A stretch of DNA of 64,000 nucleotides from G963674685 sp964591275 (GTDB lineage: Bacteria > Lernaellota > Lernaellaia > JACKCT01), in assembly GCA_964591275.1 (NCBI GenBank), contig CAZQAE010000013.1, positions 13,264-77,263 on the forward strand, given 5' to 3'. Under the pieces are notes generated by a model that saw nothing but the letters and a program-made list of their open reading frames with translations, was not told where the DNA came from and made no database searches. This document shows, in pieces, positions 52,868-61,381 of the stretch. The position numbers were made by a program, and so were the translations under genes. Each line of letters begins with the position of its first letter. The first letter of the stretch is position 1.

Positions 52868-53599
52868 CTATTCAAGAGGCTCGCCGAATCGAATCGCCTC
52901 GATCATTTCGCGGACTGCCCTTTCCATGCCAACCAAAACGGCGCGAGCGATGATGGAGTGTCCGATATTCAATTCCGTCAGTTGCGGAATGGCCGCGATC
53001 GGCCCGACGCTCCTGTAGTCCAGCGCATGCCCGGCGGCAATGCGCATTTTGAGCTTTTCGGCCATTCGCACCGAATCCAGAATAGTTTCGTATTCCCGGG
53101 AGCGCGAATCTTCGTTCCTGGCCTCGCAATAGCGGGTGGTATTGATCTCAATGGCCCGAATGCCGATGTGGTGCGCCGCCTTGATCTGCATAAGATCGGG
53201 ATCGATAAACACGCTGACGCGGATATCCCGCTCCGACAGCAAATTCAAAGCCGTTGTGATGGCATCCTTGTTATTGACAATGGAAAGCCCACCCTCGGTT
53301 GTCACTTCCTCAGGCCGCTCGGGAACGATCGTGGCGATATCGGGTGCAATTTCCATAACCACGCCCAGAACGTCCTGCGCCGTGGAAATTTCAACGTTGA
53401 GCCTGGTTTTGACTGTCTGGCGCAGAATTTCCAGATCCCGCTCATGGATGTGCCGTCTGTCGGCGCGCAGGTGGCATGTGACGCCATCGGCTCCGGCCAA
53501 TTCCGCCAACGCTGCGGCGGTGACGGGTTCGGGGTATTGCGCGTTGCGGGCCTGCCTGACGGTGGCCACATGGTCGATATTGACGTTGAGTTCAGTCAT
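52868..53599 (-). CDS. pdxJ: Pyridoxine 5'-phosphate synthase
   Basis: Condenses aminoacetone phosphate derivative and DXP to PNP in the DXP-dependent B6 route. 243 aa barrel. Start at 53599 (TELNVNIDHVATVRQARN) with GGGGAAAA upstream; VTCHLRADRRHIHERD, FIDPDLMQIKAA and GHALDYRSVGPIA are diagnostic. Part of the cdaA-glmM operon, 31 bases after glmM. Confidence 0.97.
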   Translation of the reverse strand: MTELNVNIDHVATVRQARNAQYPEPVTAAALAELAGADGVTCHLRADRRHIHERDLEILRQTVKTRLNVEISTAQDVLGVVMEIAPDIATIVPERPEEVTTEGGLSIVNNKDAITTALNLLSERDIRVSVFIDPDLMQIKAAHHIGIRAIEINTTRYCEARNEDSRSREYETILDSVRMAEKLKMRIAAGHALDYRSVGPIAAIPQLTELNIGHSIIARAVLVGMERAVREMIEAIRFGEPLE

Positions 53600-53630
53600 G
53601 GTTTTTCCCCGATGAGGTTTTTCACATATG

Positions 53631-54989
53631 TTAAGCGCCGATGGCTCGAATGACGGCGTCGCTGATATCATCACTCAGTTGATTGATCAAGCCCTCGTTT
53701 TCGCCTTCAAGCATAACCCGGACCTTCAACTCCGTTCCAGAGTAACGCACCAATACGCGCCCCGAGTCGCCCAGTTTTTTCTCCGCAGCTTTTATCGCCG
53801 CCACAACCTCCGTCAACTGTTCCAAGGGAGGTTTTTCACGCACCGCAAGGTTGTTGAGGACTTGTGGGAAAGTCTCCATGGAATCGGCGAAATCAGCCAA
53901 GCTCTTGCCGTTGCGAACCAGCGCAGCCAGAACCTGCAGTGCGCTCATGATGCCGTCGCCAGTGGTATGCTCGTCGAGAAAAATGAGGTGGCCGGACTGT
54001 TCGCCTCCGAAGTTGTAGCCTTCTTTCCTCATCATCTCCATCACGTATCGGTCGCCGACCCCGGTGCGAACCACCTTGCAGCCCGCGGATTGCAAAGCTT
54101 TATCCAGCCCCATATTGCTCATGATCGTCGCCACAAGCGTGTTTTTCGCCAAACAACCTTCGGCCTTCATGCTTTTCGCGATGGCGGCCATGATGTGATC
54201 TCCGTCCACCACGCGGCCCTTCTCATCAACCATAATGACGCGATCGGCGTCGCCGTCTAAGGCGACGCCCAAATCGGCGCCGGTCGAAACAACCTTGTCC
54301 TGCAAGTTTTTCGTGTCCAGCGCGCCGCATCCCTGGTTAATGTTCCTGCCGTCGGGCGAGGCGCCGATCAGCGTCAAATCAGCTCCCAACTCCTCGAAGA
54401 CAGCCGGGGCGACTTTGTATCCGGCGCCATTGGCGCAATCCAACACTATTTTCATCCCCTCAAGAGTCAGCAGCGCCGGGAAGCTCTTTTTGAGAAACAC
54501 GATGTACCTGCCGCGCGCGTCATCGATGCGCCAGGCTCTTCCCACCTGCCCCGCCGTAACCGGATTCCTCTCGGCCTCGCGGCTGTCCATGACATCTTCG
54601 ATGCGTTTTTCCATCTCGTCAGGCAACTTGAATCCCTTGGCATCAAAGAATTTAACGCCGTTGTCCTGGAAAAGATTGTGGCTGGCGGAAATCACCACGC
54701 CGGCGTCGGCGCGCATATCCTTGGTTAAAAACGCGATGGCCGGCGTGGGAAACGGACCGACCAGCAGCGTATCCACGCCAGCCGAGCAGATTCCCGCCGA
54801 CAAGGCGAACTCGATCATGTAGCTCGAACGCCGCGTGTCCTTGCCGATAATGATGCGATGACGCCGCTTGTCTTTTTTGAATAAGTAGGCCGCTGCGCGC
54901 CCTATCCGCATAACCGTCTCCGGCGTCATGGGTTCTTCGTTGGCCACTCCGCGAACGCCGTCGGTTCCAAAAAGTTTTCTTTGATCCAT
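53631..54989 (-). CDS. glmM: Phosphoglucosamine mutase
   Basis: Interconverts GlcN-6-P and GlcN-1-P for UDP-GlcNAc. 452 aa: LFGTDGVRG, phosphoserine loop GVVISASHNLFQDNG, metal loop DGDADRV and phosphate-binding RYSGTELKVRVM. RBS AAGGA. It follows cdaA-cdaR as in Firmicutes, where GlmM binds and restrains CdaA. Confidence 0.97.
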   Translation of the reverse strand: MDQRKLFGTDGVRGVANEEPMTPETVMRIGRAAAYLFKKDKRRHRIIIGKDTRRSSYMIEFALSAGICSAGVDTLLVGPFPTPAIAFLTKDMRADAGVVISASHNLFQDNGVKFFDAKGFKLPDEMEKRIEDVMDSREAERNPVTAGQVGRAWRIDDARGRYIVFLKKSFPALLTLEGMKIVLDCANGAGYKVAPAVFEELGADLTLIGASPDGRNINQGCGALDTKNLQDKVVSTGADLGVALDGDADRVIMVDEKGRVVDGDHIMAAIAKSMKAEGCLAKNTLVATIMSNMGLDKALQSAGCKVVRTGVGDRYVMEMMRKEGYNFGGEQSGHLIFLDEHTTGDGIMSALQVLAALVRNGKSLADFADSMETFPQVLNNLAVREKPPLEQLTEVVAAIKAAEKKLGDSGRVLVRYSGTELKVRVMLEGENEGLINQLSDDISDAVIRAIGA

Positions 54990-54999
54990 TGTTTTTTCC

Positions 55000-55980
55000 T
55001 TAGCGACTATTTTTTTCTTTTTCTTTTTCGGCTTTTGTTAAAACAAGTTTGACTTCCGGCAAGGTCAGGCCCACCGGGATGGATTCGCTCTCGCCTTCCC
55101 CGGATACGATCACGCGCGGCATGAGCTTGTGAACGCCGGTTTTCAGATCGCTCGCGTCGATGACCAGCCTGATCTTGTCGGCGCTCATGGACCGCATCAT
55201 TTCCGCAGGGCCTTTTAAACGCAAGTCGAGGCGCGCCGGAGTCACGGACCATATCCAGTGCGTGTTCTCTACTTCCACCGGAAGTTCCGGAAATTCACGT
55301 TGAACCAAATCGGGAACGATTTGAATTTGCACGCGCACATTTTGCGCATCCAATAATTCAATGTGACGCCCCCGGAGATCAAGTTGGTGCTGACCCTCAT
55401 AGCTTTCACGCAATCCGGCGATATCGATTACCTCCGTCGCAACCGCTTTCAAGTTCTCAACTTCACTCCTGGCGCCGGATATCTTGACCAGATCCGGCTT
55501 GGACGATTTTTCTTCGACGGAAAAATTTTTCGCCGGACCCCCCCGCGTGACGATTTCCACCGGAACGGTTCGTTCAATTCTTTCGGCCAAAGACAAGGTG
55601 ACCTCAGTCGGGCTGATCTGCAAGATCCTAATTCCCGACAGGGGCAGGCCTTTGATCCGCGTATCAATAACCTTGAACGACAGGTTTCCCTGCCCTGCAT
55701 TGGCCAAATCAAGTTCGTAGATCAACCTGTCCTTCTTGATTTGCTGAAGTTTGGCGTTGGGTCCCTTGGCGATGATGTTGATTTTGCCGGGTATGTCCGA
55801 AGTTCGCACGAGGTTGGAGGGCATGTTTGTAAGAACCAGCGTCACCTCCATGGGTTCTTCGGATTCGGGCATCTGATAAAAAACATAGAACCACAACGCC
55901 ACTGCGAAAACGAAGCTCAAAAGTTTTAAAGCCCCGTTGTGCAACAACAGGCGTTGGGGAAGTTTTGATAATCCTGGCAT
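55000..55980 (-). CDS. cdaR: CdaR/YbbR-domain regulator of diadenylate cyclase
   Basis: 326 aa membrane-anchored protein: one helix near residues 18-35 (LLSFVFAVALWFYVFYQM), then about three extracytoplasmic YbbR repeats (for example VTLVLTNMPSNLV, VPVEIVTRGGPAKNFSV). In Firmicutes its partner CdaR tunes the activity of CdaA. The gene starts four bases after the cdaA stop. Confidence 0.87.
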   Translation of the reverse strand: MPGLSKLPQRLLLHNGALKLLSFVFAVALWFYVFYQMPESEEPMEVTLVLTNMPSNLVRTSDIPGKINIIAKGPNAKLQQIKKDRLIYELDLANAGQGNLSFKVIDTRIKGLPLSGIRILQISPTEVTLSLAERIERTVPVEIVTRGGPAKNFSVEEKSSKPDLVKISGARSEVENLKAVATEVIDIAGLRESYEGQHQLDLRGRHIELLDAQNVRVQIQIVPDLVQREFPELPVEVENTHWIWSVTPARLDLRLKGPAEMMRSMSADKIRLVIDASDLKTGVHKLMPRVIVSGEGESESIPVGLTLPEVKLVLTKAEKEKEKNSR

Positions 55981-55983
55981 AAT

Positions 55984-56760
55984 TTATCCGAAAAGCTTGC
56001 CGATTCGATCATAAAGATCATCGGGAGTCATGTTTCGCTCAAGCCGGCCCTGATAAACATTGCTAACTTCCTGGCGCTCTTCCGAAACAACGATCACCAG
56101 GGCGTCCGATAGTTGAGAAATCCCTACCGCAGCCCGATGTCGCGTACCCAGGTCTTTGTCCAGATCCACGTCCGTCGCCAGAGGAAAAAAACAACCCGCT
56201 GCGATAATGCGACCGTTCTGGAGAATGATGGCGCCGTCGTGAATGGGCGACGAAGGCAAGAAGATGGAGATTATCAATTCCCGCGACACCGACGCATCCA
56301 GGGCCGTGCCTTCATCGATGTACTCGCTTAGGCCGGTTTCTCTTTCTAAAACGATGATGGCGCCGATGCGGCGGTTCACGAGGGCTTGTACCGAGCGCAC
56401 CAGTTCATCGACGAATTCCGCTGTCGGAACGGTCGACATATGAGCGAAAGGGTTACGACCGAATCGGGCCAAACCCCGACGAATATCCTCGGCAAAAAGG
56501 ATCACGATCAGGATAATGGTCGATTGAAGAATTGTATTGAGCATCCAATGCAGCGTATGCAGGCTGGCTGCTTCGGCAACCACGTACACCACGAGGATCA
56601 ATCCAACGCCAAGCATCATTTGCAGCGCCCGCGTGCCGCGAATCAGCAGAATGATGTTGTAGATCACCACCGTGACCACGATGATGTCGATGGCCACCTG
56701 CCAATTCAGGATTTCAACCAAATTAAAATCCTGCAAAAATTCCCAATTTAATCCACGCAC
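55984..56760 (-). CDS. cdaA: Membrane diadenylate cyclase CdaA
   Basis: Makes cyclic di-AMP from two ATP. 258 aa: three membrane helices in residues about 20-95, then the DAC domain with the catalytic DGA (SPIHDGAIIL, residues 175-177) and RHR (GTRHRAAVG, 207-209) motifs. The start is GTG; the RBS is weak. Head of a nine-gene unit cdaA-cdaR-glmM-pdxJ-nnr-tsaE-lysC-mutY-esterase, all minus strand with gaps of 62 bases or less. Confidence 0.95.
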   Translation of the reverse strand: MRGLNWEFLQDFNLVEILNWQVAIDIIVVTVVIYNIILLIRGTRALQMMLGVGLILVVYVVAEAASLHTLHWMLNTILQSTIILIVILFAEDIRRGLARFGRNPFAHMSTVPTAEFVDELVRSVQALVNRRIGAIIVLERETGLSEYIDEGTALDASVSRELIISIFLPSSPIHDGAIILQNGRIIAAGCFFPLATDVDLDKDLGTRHRAAVGISQLSDALVIVVSEERQEVSNVYQGRLERNMTPDDLYDRIGKLFG

Positions 56761-56903
56761 TTTTATTAGTCCGAGTCAGCCTGTTTCCATTGGCTATTGC
56801 AATGTTGAATCTATAAGACGGAGGCGGGAAAATCAAGAAAACCTCCCCGATATTTGTTTTTAAATCTTCATTCGACTTCCTGGTCCCATGGCCAGGTACG
56901 CGG

Positions 56904-57133
56904 CTAAAGAATTTTTCGCCGTCCTTGATAAGGGACTGATCGCCGCAACGCGCATAAACAGGCTCCCCCAAAAGCCTTGCCAGGGATTTCCGAAAATAGC
57001 TCGTTGCCGTGAGCGTTAAAGTGGATTTGATCCAAAAAATATTGCGCGAACTTCCGGGAAAAGCTCCTCGGCGTAAAAAAGTGACGCGTTTCCCGGCGGC
57101 GGCGGCCCGCAACAGTCCAACAAGCCTATTCAA
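56904..57133 (-). pseudogene. Frameshifted 3' remnant of an SGNH hydrolase gene
   Basis: Three frames of the minus strand hold consecutive pieces of an SGNH C-terminus: NRLVGLLRAAAAGKRVTF, then FYAEELFPEVR, then FAQYFLDQIHFNAHGNELF (the Asp-x-x-His block V; HFNAHG at about 57004-57021), stopping at a TAG at 56904. No upstream half is present. It accounts for most of the 446-base gap before the HDOD genes. Confidence 0.6.
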
Positions 57134-57206
57134 ATTTAAAATGGATAAAGGTATCCCTAGAATAAGCCGATATTAAATTGAATAAGCAATTGTGGGGCTT
57201 TGCTTC

Positions 57207-58052
57207 ATGCCAGGCGAAATCGTTGAAAAGATCCGAAGCGCAATAGATGACCTTCCGCCTTTGCCGCAGGTGGCCTCCCGAATATTGCGGGAATTGGAAA
57301 ATCCGGATGCTGAACTGCGCAGCATTTTCGAAATCTTATGCAAAGATGCCGCGCTGGCCGGCAAGATTCTCACTATCGCAAACTCAGCCTATTACTCACG
57401 CGGCACCCCCATATCAAGCCTCCCTGCGGCCATTCGTGTATTGGGCTTTTCTACGATCAGGGATGTTGTCATGTCTGTTGCGACGGCCAGTATGTTCAGC
57501 CAAGTCGCCAAAACCGCACGCAAACCTATTGCCCGTTTATGGAAGCATTCCCTGGCTGCGGCCTATCTATGCACATTGGTTGCCGAATGCGCTCGAGAAT
57601 CGTCAGGCGATGAACTTTTCGTCGATGGGCTGCTTCATGACATCGGGAAAATCCCTATCCTCATCAGATTTCCCGATCAAGCTGAGCAGATCGAAAAGGC
57701 GATGCAGCCCGAAGGCGGCCATAAGGAAATTTGTGAATGCGAGATGGCGCATTTGGGTTTCACGCACGGACAACTCGGCGGCGCGTTGCTCGAAAAGTGG
57801 AATTTTCCCGACAGAATTCGCGGAATTGTCGCAAACCATCATCAAAATGAGATCGAAGATGATCCCAATATCGACATGCAAATCGTGCAATTGGCCGACG
57901 TGCTGTCACACAGGTTGCAGAACGAATACTTTGATGAGAAGGTACTTGAGCAAAGGTCGGAGATGTTAGAGATCAGCGAAAAGAAACTGGTGGAACTGAC
58001 AAAACATGCCGCTGATCTCGTGGATAAAGACAAGGAAATATTTGGAATCTGA
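57207..58052 (+). CDS. HDOD-domain signalling protein
   Basis: 281 aa. ATG 57207 (PGEIVEKIRSAIDDLPPLPQ) is the family start; GTG at 57192 is possible. HDOD core: ASRILRELENPDAELRSI, ITTIANSAYY-like ILTIANSAYYSRG, AIRVLGFSTIRDVVM, GLLHDIGKIPI. The HD residues lack the full phosphodiesterase set. Such proteins often relay chemotaxis or cell-cycle signals. Coupled to the next gene by a one-base TGATG overlap. Confidence 0.92.
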   Translation: MPGEIVEKIRSAIDDLPPLPQVASRILRELENPDAELRSIFEILCKDAALAGKILTIANSAYYSRGTPISSLPAAIRVLGFSTIRDVVMSVATASMFSQVAKTARKPIARLWKHSLAAAYLCTLVAECARESSGDELFVDGLLHDIGKIPILIRFPDQAEQIEKAMQPEGGHKEICECEMAHLGFTHGQLGGALLEKWNFPDRIRGIVANHHQNEIEDDPNIDMQIVQLADVLSHRLQNEYFDEKVLEQRSEMLEISEKKLVELTKHAADLVDKDKEIFGI

Positions 58053-59509
58053 TGCTTGATAAAAAAACCATCAAGCGTGAAGTTCTGGAATTCGTCCAAG
58101 CTTCGGAATTGCCGGTGATGCCCCTTTTGTGGGAGCGCATCAATAAAATCACCAGCGACAGCAAATCCTCCGCGCATGACTTGGCCGAAGCTGTCCTGCA
58201 GGACCAAGTGTTGACCGGAAAAGTCATCTCCGTGGCGAACACGCCTTTCTGGGGCATCGGCCAAAAGGTCACCACAATTACTAAGGCCGTACTGGTCCTT
58301 GGCTTTACCGCGATCCGCAATGTCGTTTTCATGGTCTCGATTGCCGATGGGATGATGAAACATTTTTCCGGGCCGACTTTCAACCGGATATGGGTGCATT
58401 CCATAGGATGCGGAGTGACGGCGCGCCTTCTGGCCATTCGCCTGAAAACCGACCCGGAGCAGGCGATGATCGCCGGACTATTGCACGATTGCGGCAGTCT
58501 GTTTCTTCTCTTTCGCCATCCCAGGGAATACGAGGCAGCCAAGCTCCGCGCCCGGGAAAACTGGAATTCCCTGGCTGCGGAAAGAGAAATATTCGGCCTC
58601 ACGCATGAGGAAGTCGGCGACATGCTGGCCCGCGCCTGGGGCTTGCCGGATATTTTCGTCGCCGTATGCAAAGGTCATCACTCGATTAGGAGCGGCGGCG
58701 AGCTTTTTCTTTTTGAAAGAAAGATCATTCACCTGGCCAACAGTATTTCATGGCATGTTCTGAGCGCATCCGAGATGAAATTGGAGGATCGCAAGAAAAA
58801 TCTCACAATATTGCTTCGTTTCGCTTCGCAGGAATTTTCCATCAGTAGTCAGGAGATAAAAGACATTTCCGCAGAGTTGACCAAGCACGTGGAGGAGATC
58901 AGCCGGTCCCTCGACATGGATTTGAAGGTTGGAATCCCAAAACCCGAGGAAGTGAAAAAGCAAACTCCCAAGCAGATCGATCCGGCGATAAGCGCACAGA
59001 AAATAACCCGCCAGATGGCGATGCTGCATGAGATATCCAGCCTGGCCGTGGACAAAAGCGTGGATTTCGACAGCATCCTCCAAGCGGTCGCCGAGGGCAT
59101 CTACCGGGGCATCGGATTTGATCGGGTATTCCTGATAATGAAATCCGGCACCGGCAGATCGATGGTTGGAAAAATGGGATTGGGACACGACGCCCCTACG
59201 CTGTATCACAAAATCCGAATCAACCTCGCGGCGACAAAGCCCGGCTTGCTGGCAACCGTCGCCGACACGGGCAAAAGTTTCAACGTGCTGGAGGTCGGAT
59301 CGCCGCTTTATGATTCTTTGCCCGATCTCGAAGTCAGCGATCTGCTTAAAGTTGACGCTTACGCGGCGCTGCCTATGACTCGCGACGCCGAAACGATAGG
59401 GTGCATTCTGCTGGACAACACCGCATCAAGCCAGGTTATCACGGACGCCGATCTGGCATCGGTCGAAACTTTGCTGAATCTGGTAAATATGGCGCTGATA
59501 AACCGCTAA
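58052..59509 (+). CDS. HDOD-GAF signalling protein
   Basis: 485 aa. HDOD domain about 1-280 (ASELPVMPLLWERI, SVANTPFWGIGQKVTTI, GLLHDCGSLFLLFRHP, KGHHSIRSGG), a linker, then a GAF sensor domain about 325-485 (HEISSLAVDKSVDFDSILQAVAEGIYRGIGFDRVFL ligand-type fold with SLYDSLPDLE-like loop and CILLDN). Tandem HDOD genes suggest a heteromeric sensor; the ligand is unknown. Confidence 0.88.
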   Translation: MLDKKTIKREVLEFVQASELPVMPLLWERINKITSDSKSSAHDLAEAVLQDQVLTGKVISVANTPFWGIGQKVTTITKAVLVLGFTAIRNVVFMVSIADGMMKHFSGPTFNRIWVHSIGCGVTARLLAIRLKTDPEQAMIAGLLHDCGSLFLLFRHPREYEAAKLRARENWNSLAAEREIFGLTHEEVGDMLARAWGLPDIFVAVCKGHHSIRSGGELFLFERKIIHLANSISWHVLSASEMKLEDRKKNLTILLRFASQEFSISSQEIKDISAELTKHVEEISRSLDMDLKVGIPKPEEVKKQTPKQIDPAISAQKITRQMAMLHEISSLAVDKSVDFDSILQAVAEGIYRGIGFDRVFLIMKSGTGRSMVGKMGLGHDAPTLYHKIRINLAATKPGLLATVADTGKSFNVLEVGSPLYDSLPDLEVSDLLKVDAYAALPMTRDAETIGCILLDNTASSQVITDADLASVETLLNLVNMALINR

Positions 59510-59590
59510 GCGATCCAGCGGCCATGAACTTGTTGACCGCCGGATAATCCAGGATGAATCAGTGATATTTTCGCATCGGGTCAAAAAGGG

Positions 59591-59947
59591 TCAGCAGTAT
59601 GTCTCCCAGCATTCCCCTCCGCATTCCATGAGTTGCGTGCAATCGTTAGGATATTGGTCCATGCAATCGCACGAACAAGCCAGAATGGCATCTATATCGC
59701 ACGAATCAGGAGCCTGATCCTGTTGAGCTATGCACTCTTCAACGTTTGCATAATCGCCAACGCCGCAATTGACCACGAGTTCACAAAGCGTTTCCTGCGT
59801 GCAGTCTCCGCCGTTGTCGTCGTCTCCGCCGCTGTCGTCGTCTCCGTCGTCACTGTCGTCGTCATCGTCGTCGCCGCAGGCGATGCAAAGGCTAAGACTG
59901 AGAAGGCAAAGAAGGATCATCCAAAATGTCGATTTCCAAATGCTCAT
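59591..59947 (-). CDS. Small Cys-rich lipoprotein
   Basis: 118 aa. ATG 59947 with GGAGGAC upstream; lipobox LCIAC then DDDDDD and a Gly/Asp spacer. The mature part has ten cysteines in a pattern (CTQETLCELVVNCG, CDIDAILACSCDC, CTQLMECGGEC) like the small Cys domains of the larger lipoproteins here. No function known. Confidence 0.75.
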   Translation of the reverse strand: MSIWKSTFWMILLCLLSLSLCIACGDDDDDDSDDGDDDSGGDDDNGGDCTQETLCELVVNCGVGDYANVEECIAQQDQAPDSCDIDAILACSCDCMDQYPNDCTQLMECGGECWETYC

Positions 59948-60043
59948 TGTTTCGTCCTCCAAAGAGTTGTTTGAAATTTCTGACTTGCCAAGCTCATCGG
60001 CAGCATCGTACACGCAATCGCCGAAATTCAAGCGATAATTATT

Positions 60044-60361
60044 TTATGGATAATCCACTCCGCCGTCGGTCAGCGGCGAGCAACGGATGATCCGCCAGAG
60101 GCTTTTTAGACCTCCCTTAAAGACTCCGTCTTTTCGGATCGCTGCCTTGGCGTATTCGCTGCACGTCGGTTTGAATTTACATTTCGTAGGGATAATGGCC
60201 GAAAGATGTTTCTGGTATCCCTCGATGCCTTTCACCAAAAGCGCCCCGGTGATTTGCTTGGGCGGTTCGCGAAACATATCCACAACGGCTGCGCCCGCCG
60301 CCAGGGCGACGACAAGAGCAATAATCATGTGAAACATCTTTTTTGGAAGAAGCGATCTCAC
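60044..60361 (-). CDS. yidD: Membrane protein insertion efficiency factor YidD
   Basis: 105 aa. GTG start with GAGGAGG upstream. An N-terminal hydrophobic segment of 20 residues is added to the usual small protein; the core CKFKPTCSEYAKAAIRKDG and RIIRCSPLTDGGVD is diagnostic (three conserved Cys). It helps YidC-dependent insertion. Immediately downstream of trxB rather than rpmH-rnpA. Confidence 0.93.
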   Translation of the reverse strand: MRSLLPKKMFHMIIALVVALAAGAAVVDMFREPPKQITGALLVKGIEGYQKHLSAIIPTKCKFKPTCSEYAKAAIRKDGVFKGGLKSLWRIIRCSPLTDGGVDYP

Positions 60362-60382
60362 GACAACCTCCTCATTGACTCT

Positions 60383-61309
60383 TTAATCCTCCAGACCCAG
60401 TTCCTCGATAAAGCGCTGAACCTGTAAGGCGGCTTGGCATCCCATTCCCGCGGCGGTAACGGCCTGCCGGAAATGCGGATCGCAAACATCGCCGGCGGCG
60501 AAAACTCCCGGCACGGAGGTCTCAGTGAAGTTGTGAACCTTGATGTAGCCCTTTTCGTCCAGGTCCAGATGGTCCTTGAAAATCGCGGTATTGGGGTCGT
60601 GGCCGATGGCCAAAAATAATCCGTCAACGGCGTGGTCGCTCAGGTCCCCGGCTTTCACGTCTTTGAGTCTGACTCCGGTCAGACCGCTATCGTCTTCGAG
60701 AACTTTGTCGGGAACGGCCGAACGAATGATTGTTATCTTCGGATTTTTCTCGATCCGCTCCACCATGATTTTCGAGGCGCGAAACTCATCGCGGCGATGC
60801 ACGACGATCACTTCAGCGGCAATTTTGGAAAGGTACTGCGCCTCCTCCATCGCTGAATCGCCGCCGCCGATGATCATCAAGCGGCGGTTTTTGAAAAAGA
60901 ACCCATCGCAGGTGGCGCAAGTGGAAACGCCTTGCCCGATAAGCTCCCTGAGTCGCGGCAAATCCAGAATTCTTGCCGCAGCGCCTGTGGCAACGATCAC
61001 CGTGCGGGATTCCACAAGCTCGTCGCCGATCCATATCTTCAGTGGCAAAGAACTGAAATCCACTTTCGTCACAGTATCGTAGATGACTCGCGCGCCGAAA
61101 CGCTCAGCCTGGGCGGCGACTTTATTCATGAGTTCCGGGCCGGTAATCCCCTCGTCCACGCCGGGGAAATTCTCGATCTCCGTCGTCGTAGTGAGCTGAC
61201 CGCCGTGCTGGATTCCGGAATATATAATTGGGGGCAGATACGCACGAGCCAGGTAAATGGCCGCTGTGAGCCCGGCCGGTCCCGTTCCGATGATGGTCGC
61301 TTTATTCAT
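60383..61309 (-). CDS. trxB: Thioredoxin reductase
   Basis: Reduces thioredoxin with NADPH. 308 aa: FAD motif GTGPAGLTAAIYLARA, redox-active CATCDG (Cys131, Cys134), NADPH motif GGGDSAMEEAQYL and FAD-binding GVFAAGDVCDPHFRQ. It is a low-molecular-weight type. The yidD gene follows 21 bases later. Confidence 0.96.
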   Translation of the reverse strand: MNKATIIGTGPAGLTAAIYLARAYLPPIIYSGIQHGGQLTTTTEIENFPGVDEGITGPELMNKVAAQAERFGARVIYDTVTKVDFSSLPLKIWIGDELVESRTVIVATGAAARILDLPRLRELIGQGVSTCATCDGFFFKNRRLMIIGGGDSAMEEAQYLSKIAAEVIVVHRRDEFRASKIMVERIEKNPKITIIRSAVPDKVLEDDSGLTGVRLKDVKAGDLSDHAVDGLFLAIGHDPNTAIFKDHLDLDEKGYIKVHNFTETSVPGVFAAGDVCDPHFRQAVTAAGMGCQAALQVQRFIEELGLED

Positions 61310-61381
61310 TTTTTCTTAGCCCTTTCTGTTGGCGTAGGAATCATTGATTGCATGAAAATTTGTATTGGCGCTTTGAAATTC

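Noticed and set aside
59633..60038. Val/Ser-rich plus-strand frames near 59.7-60.0 kb
   Set aside because: They are reverse readings of the Asp-rich spacer of the Cys-rich lipoprotein.
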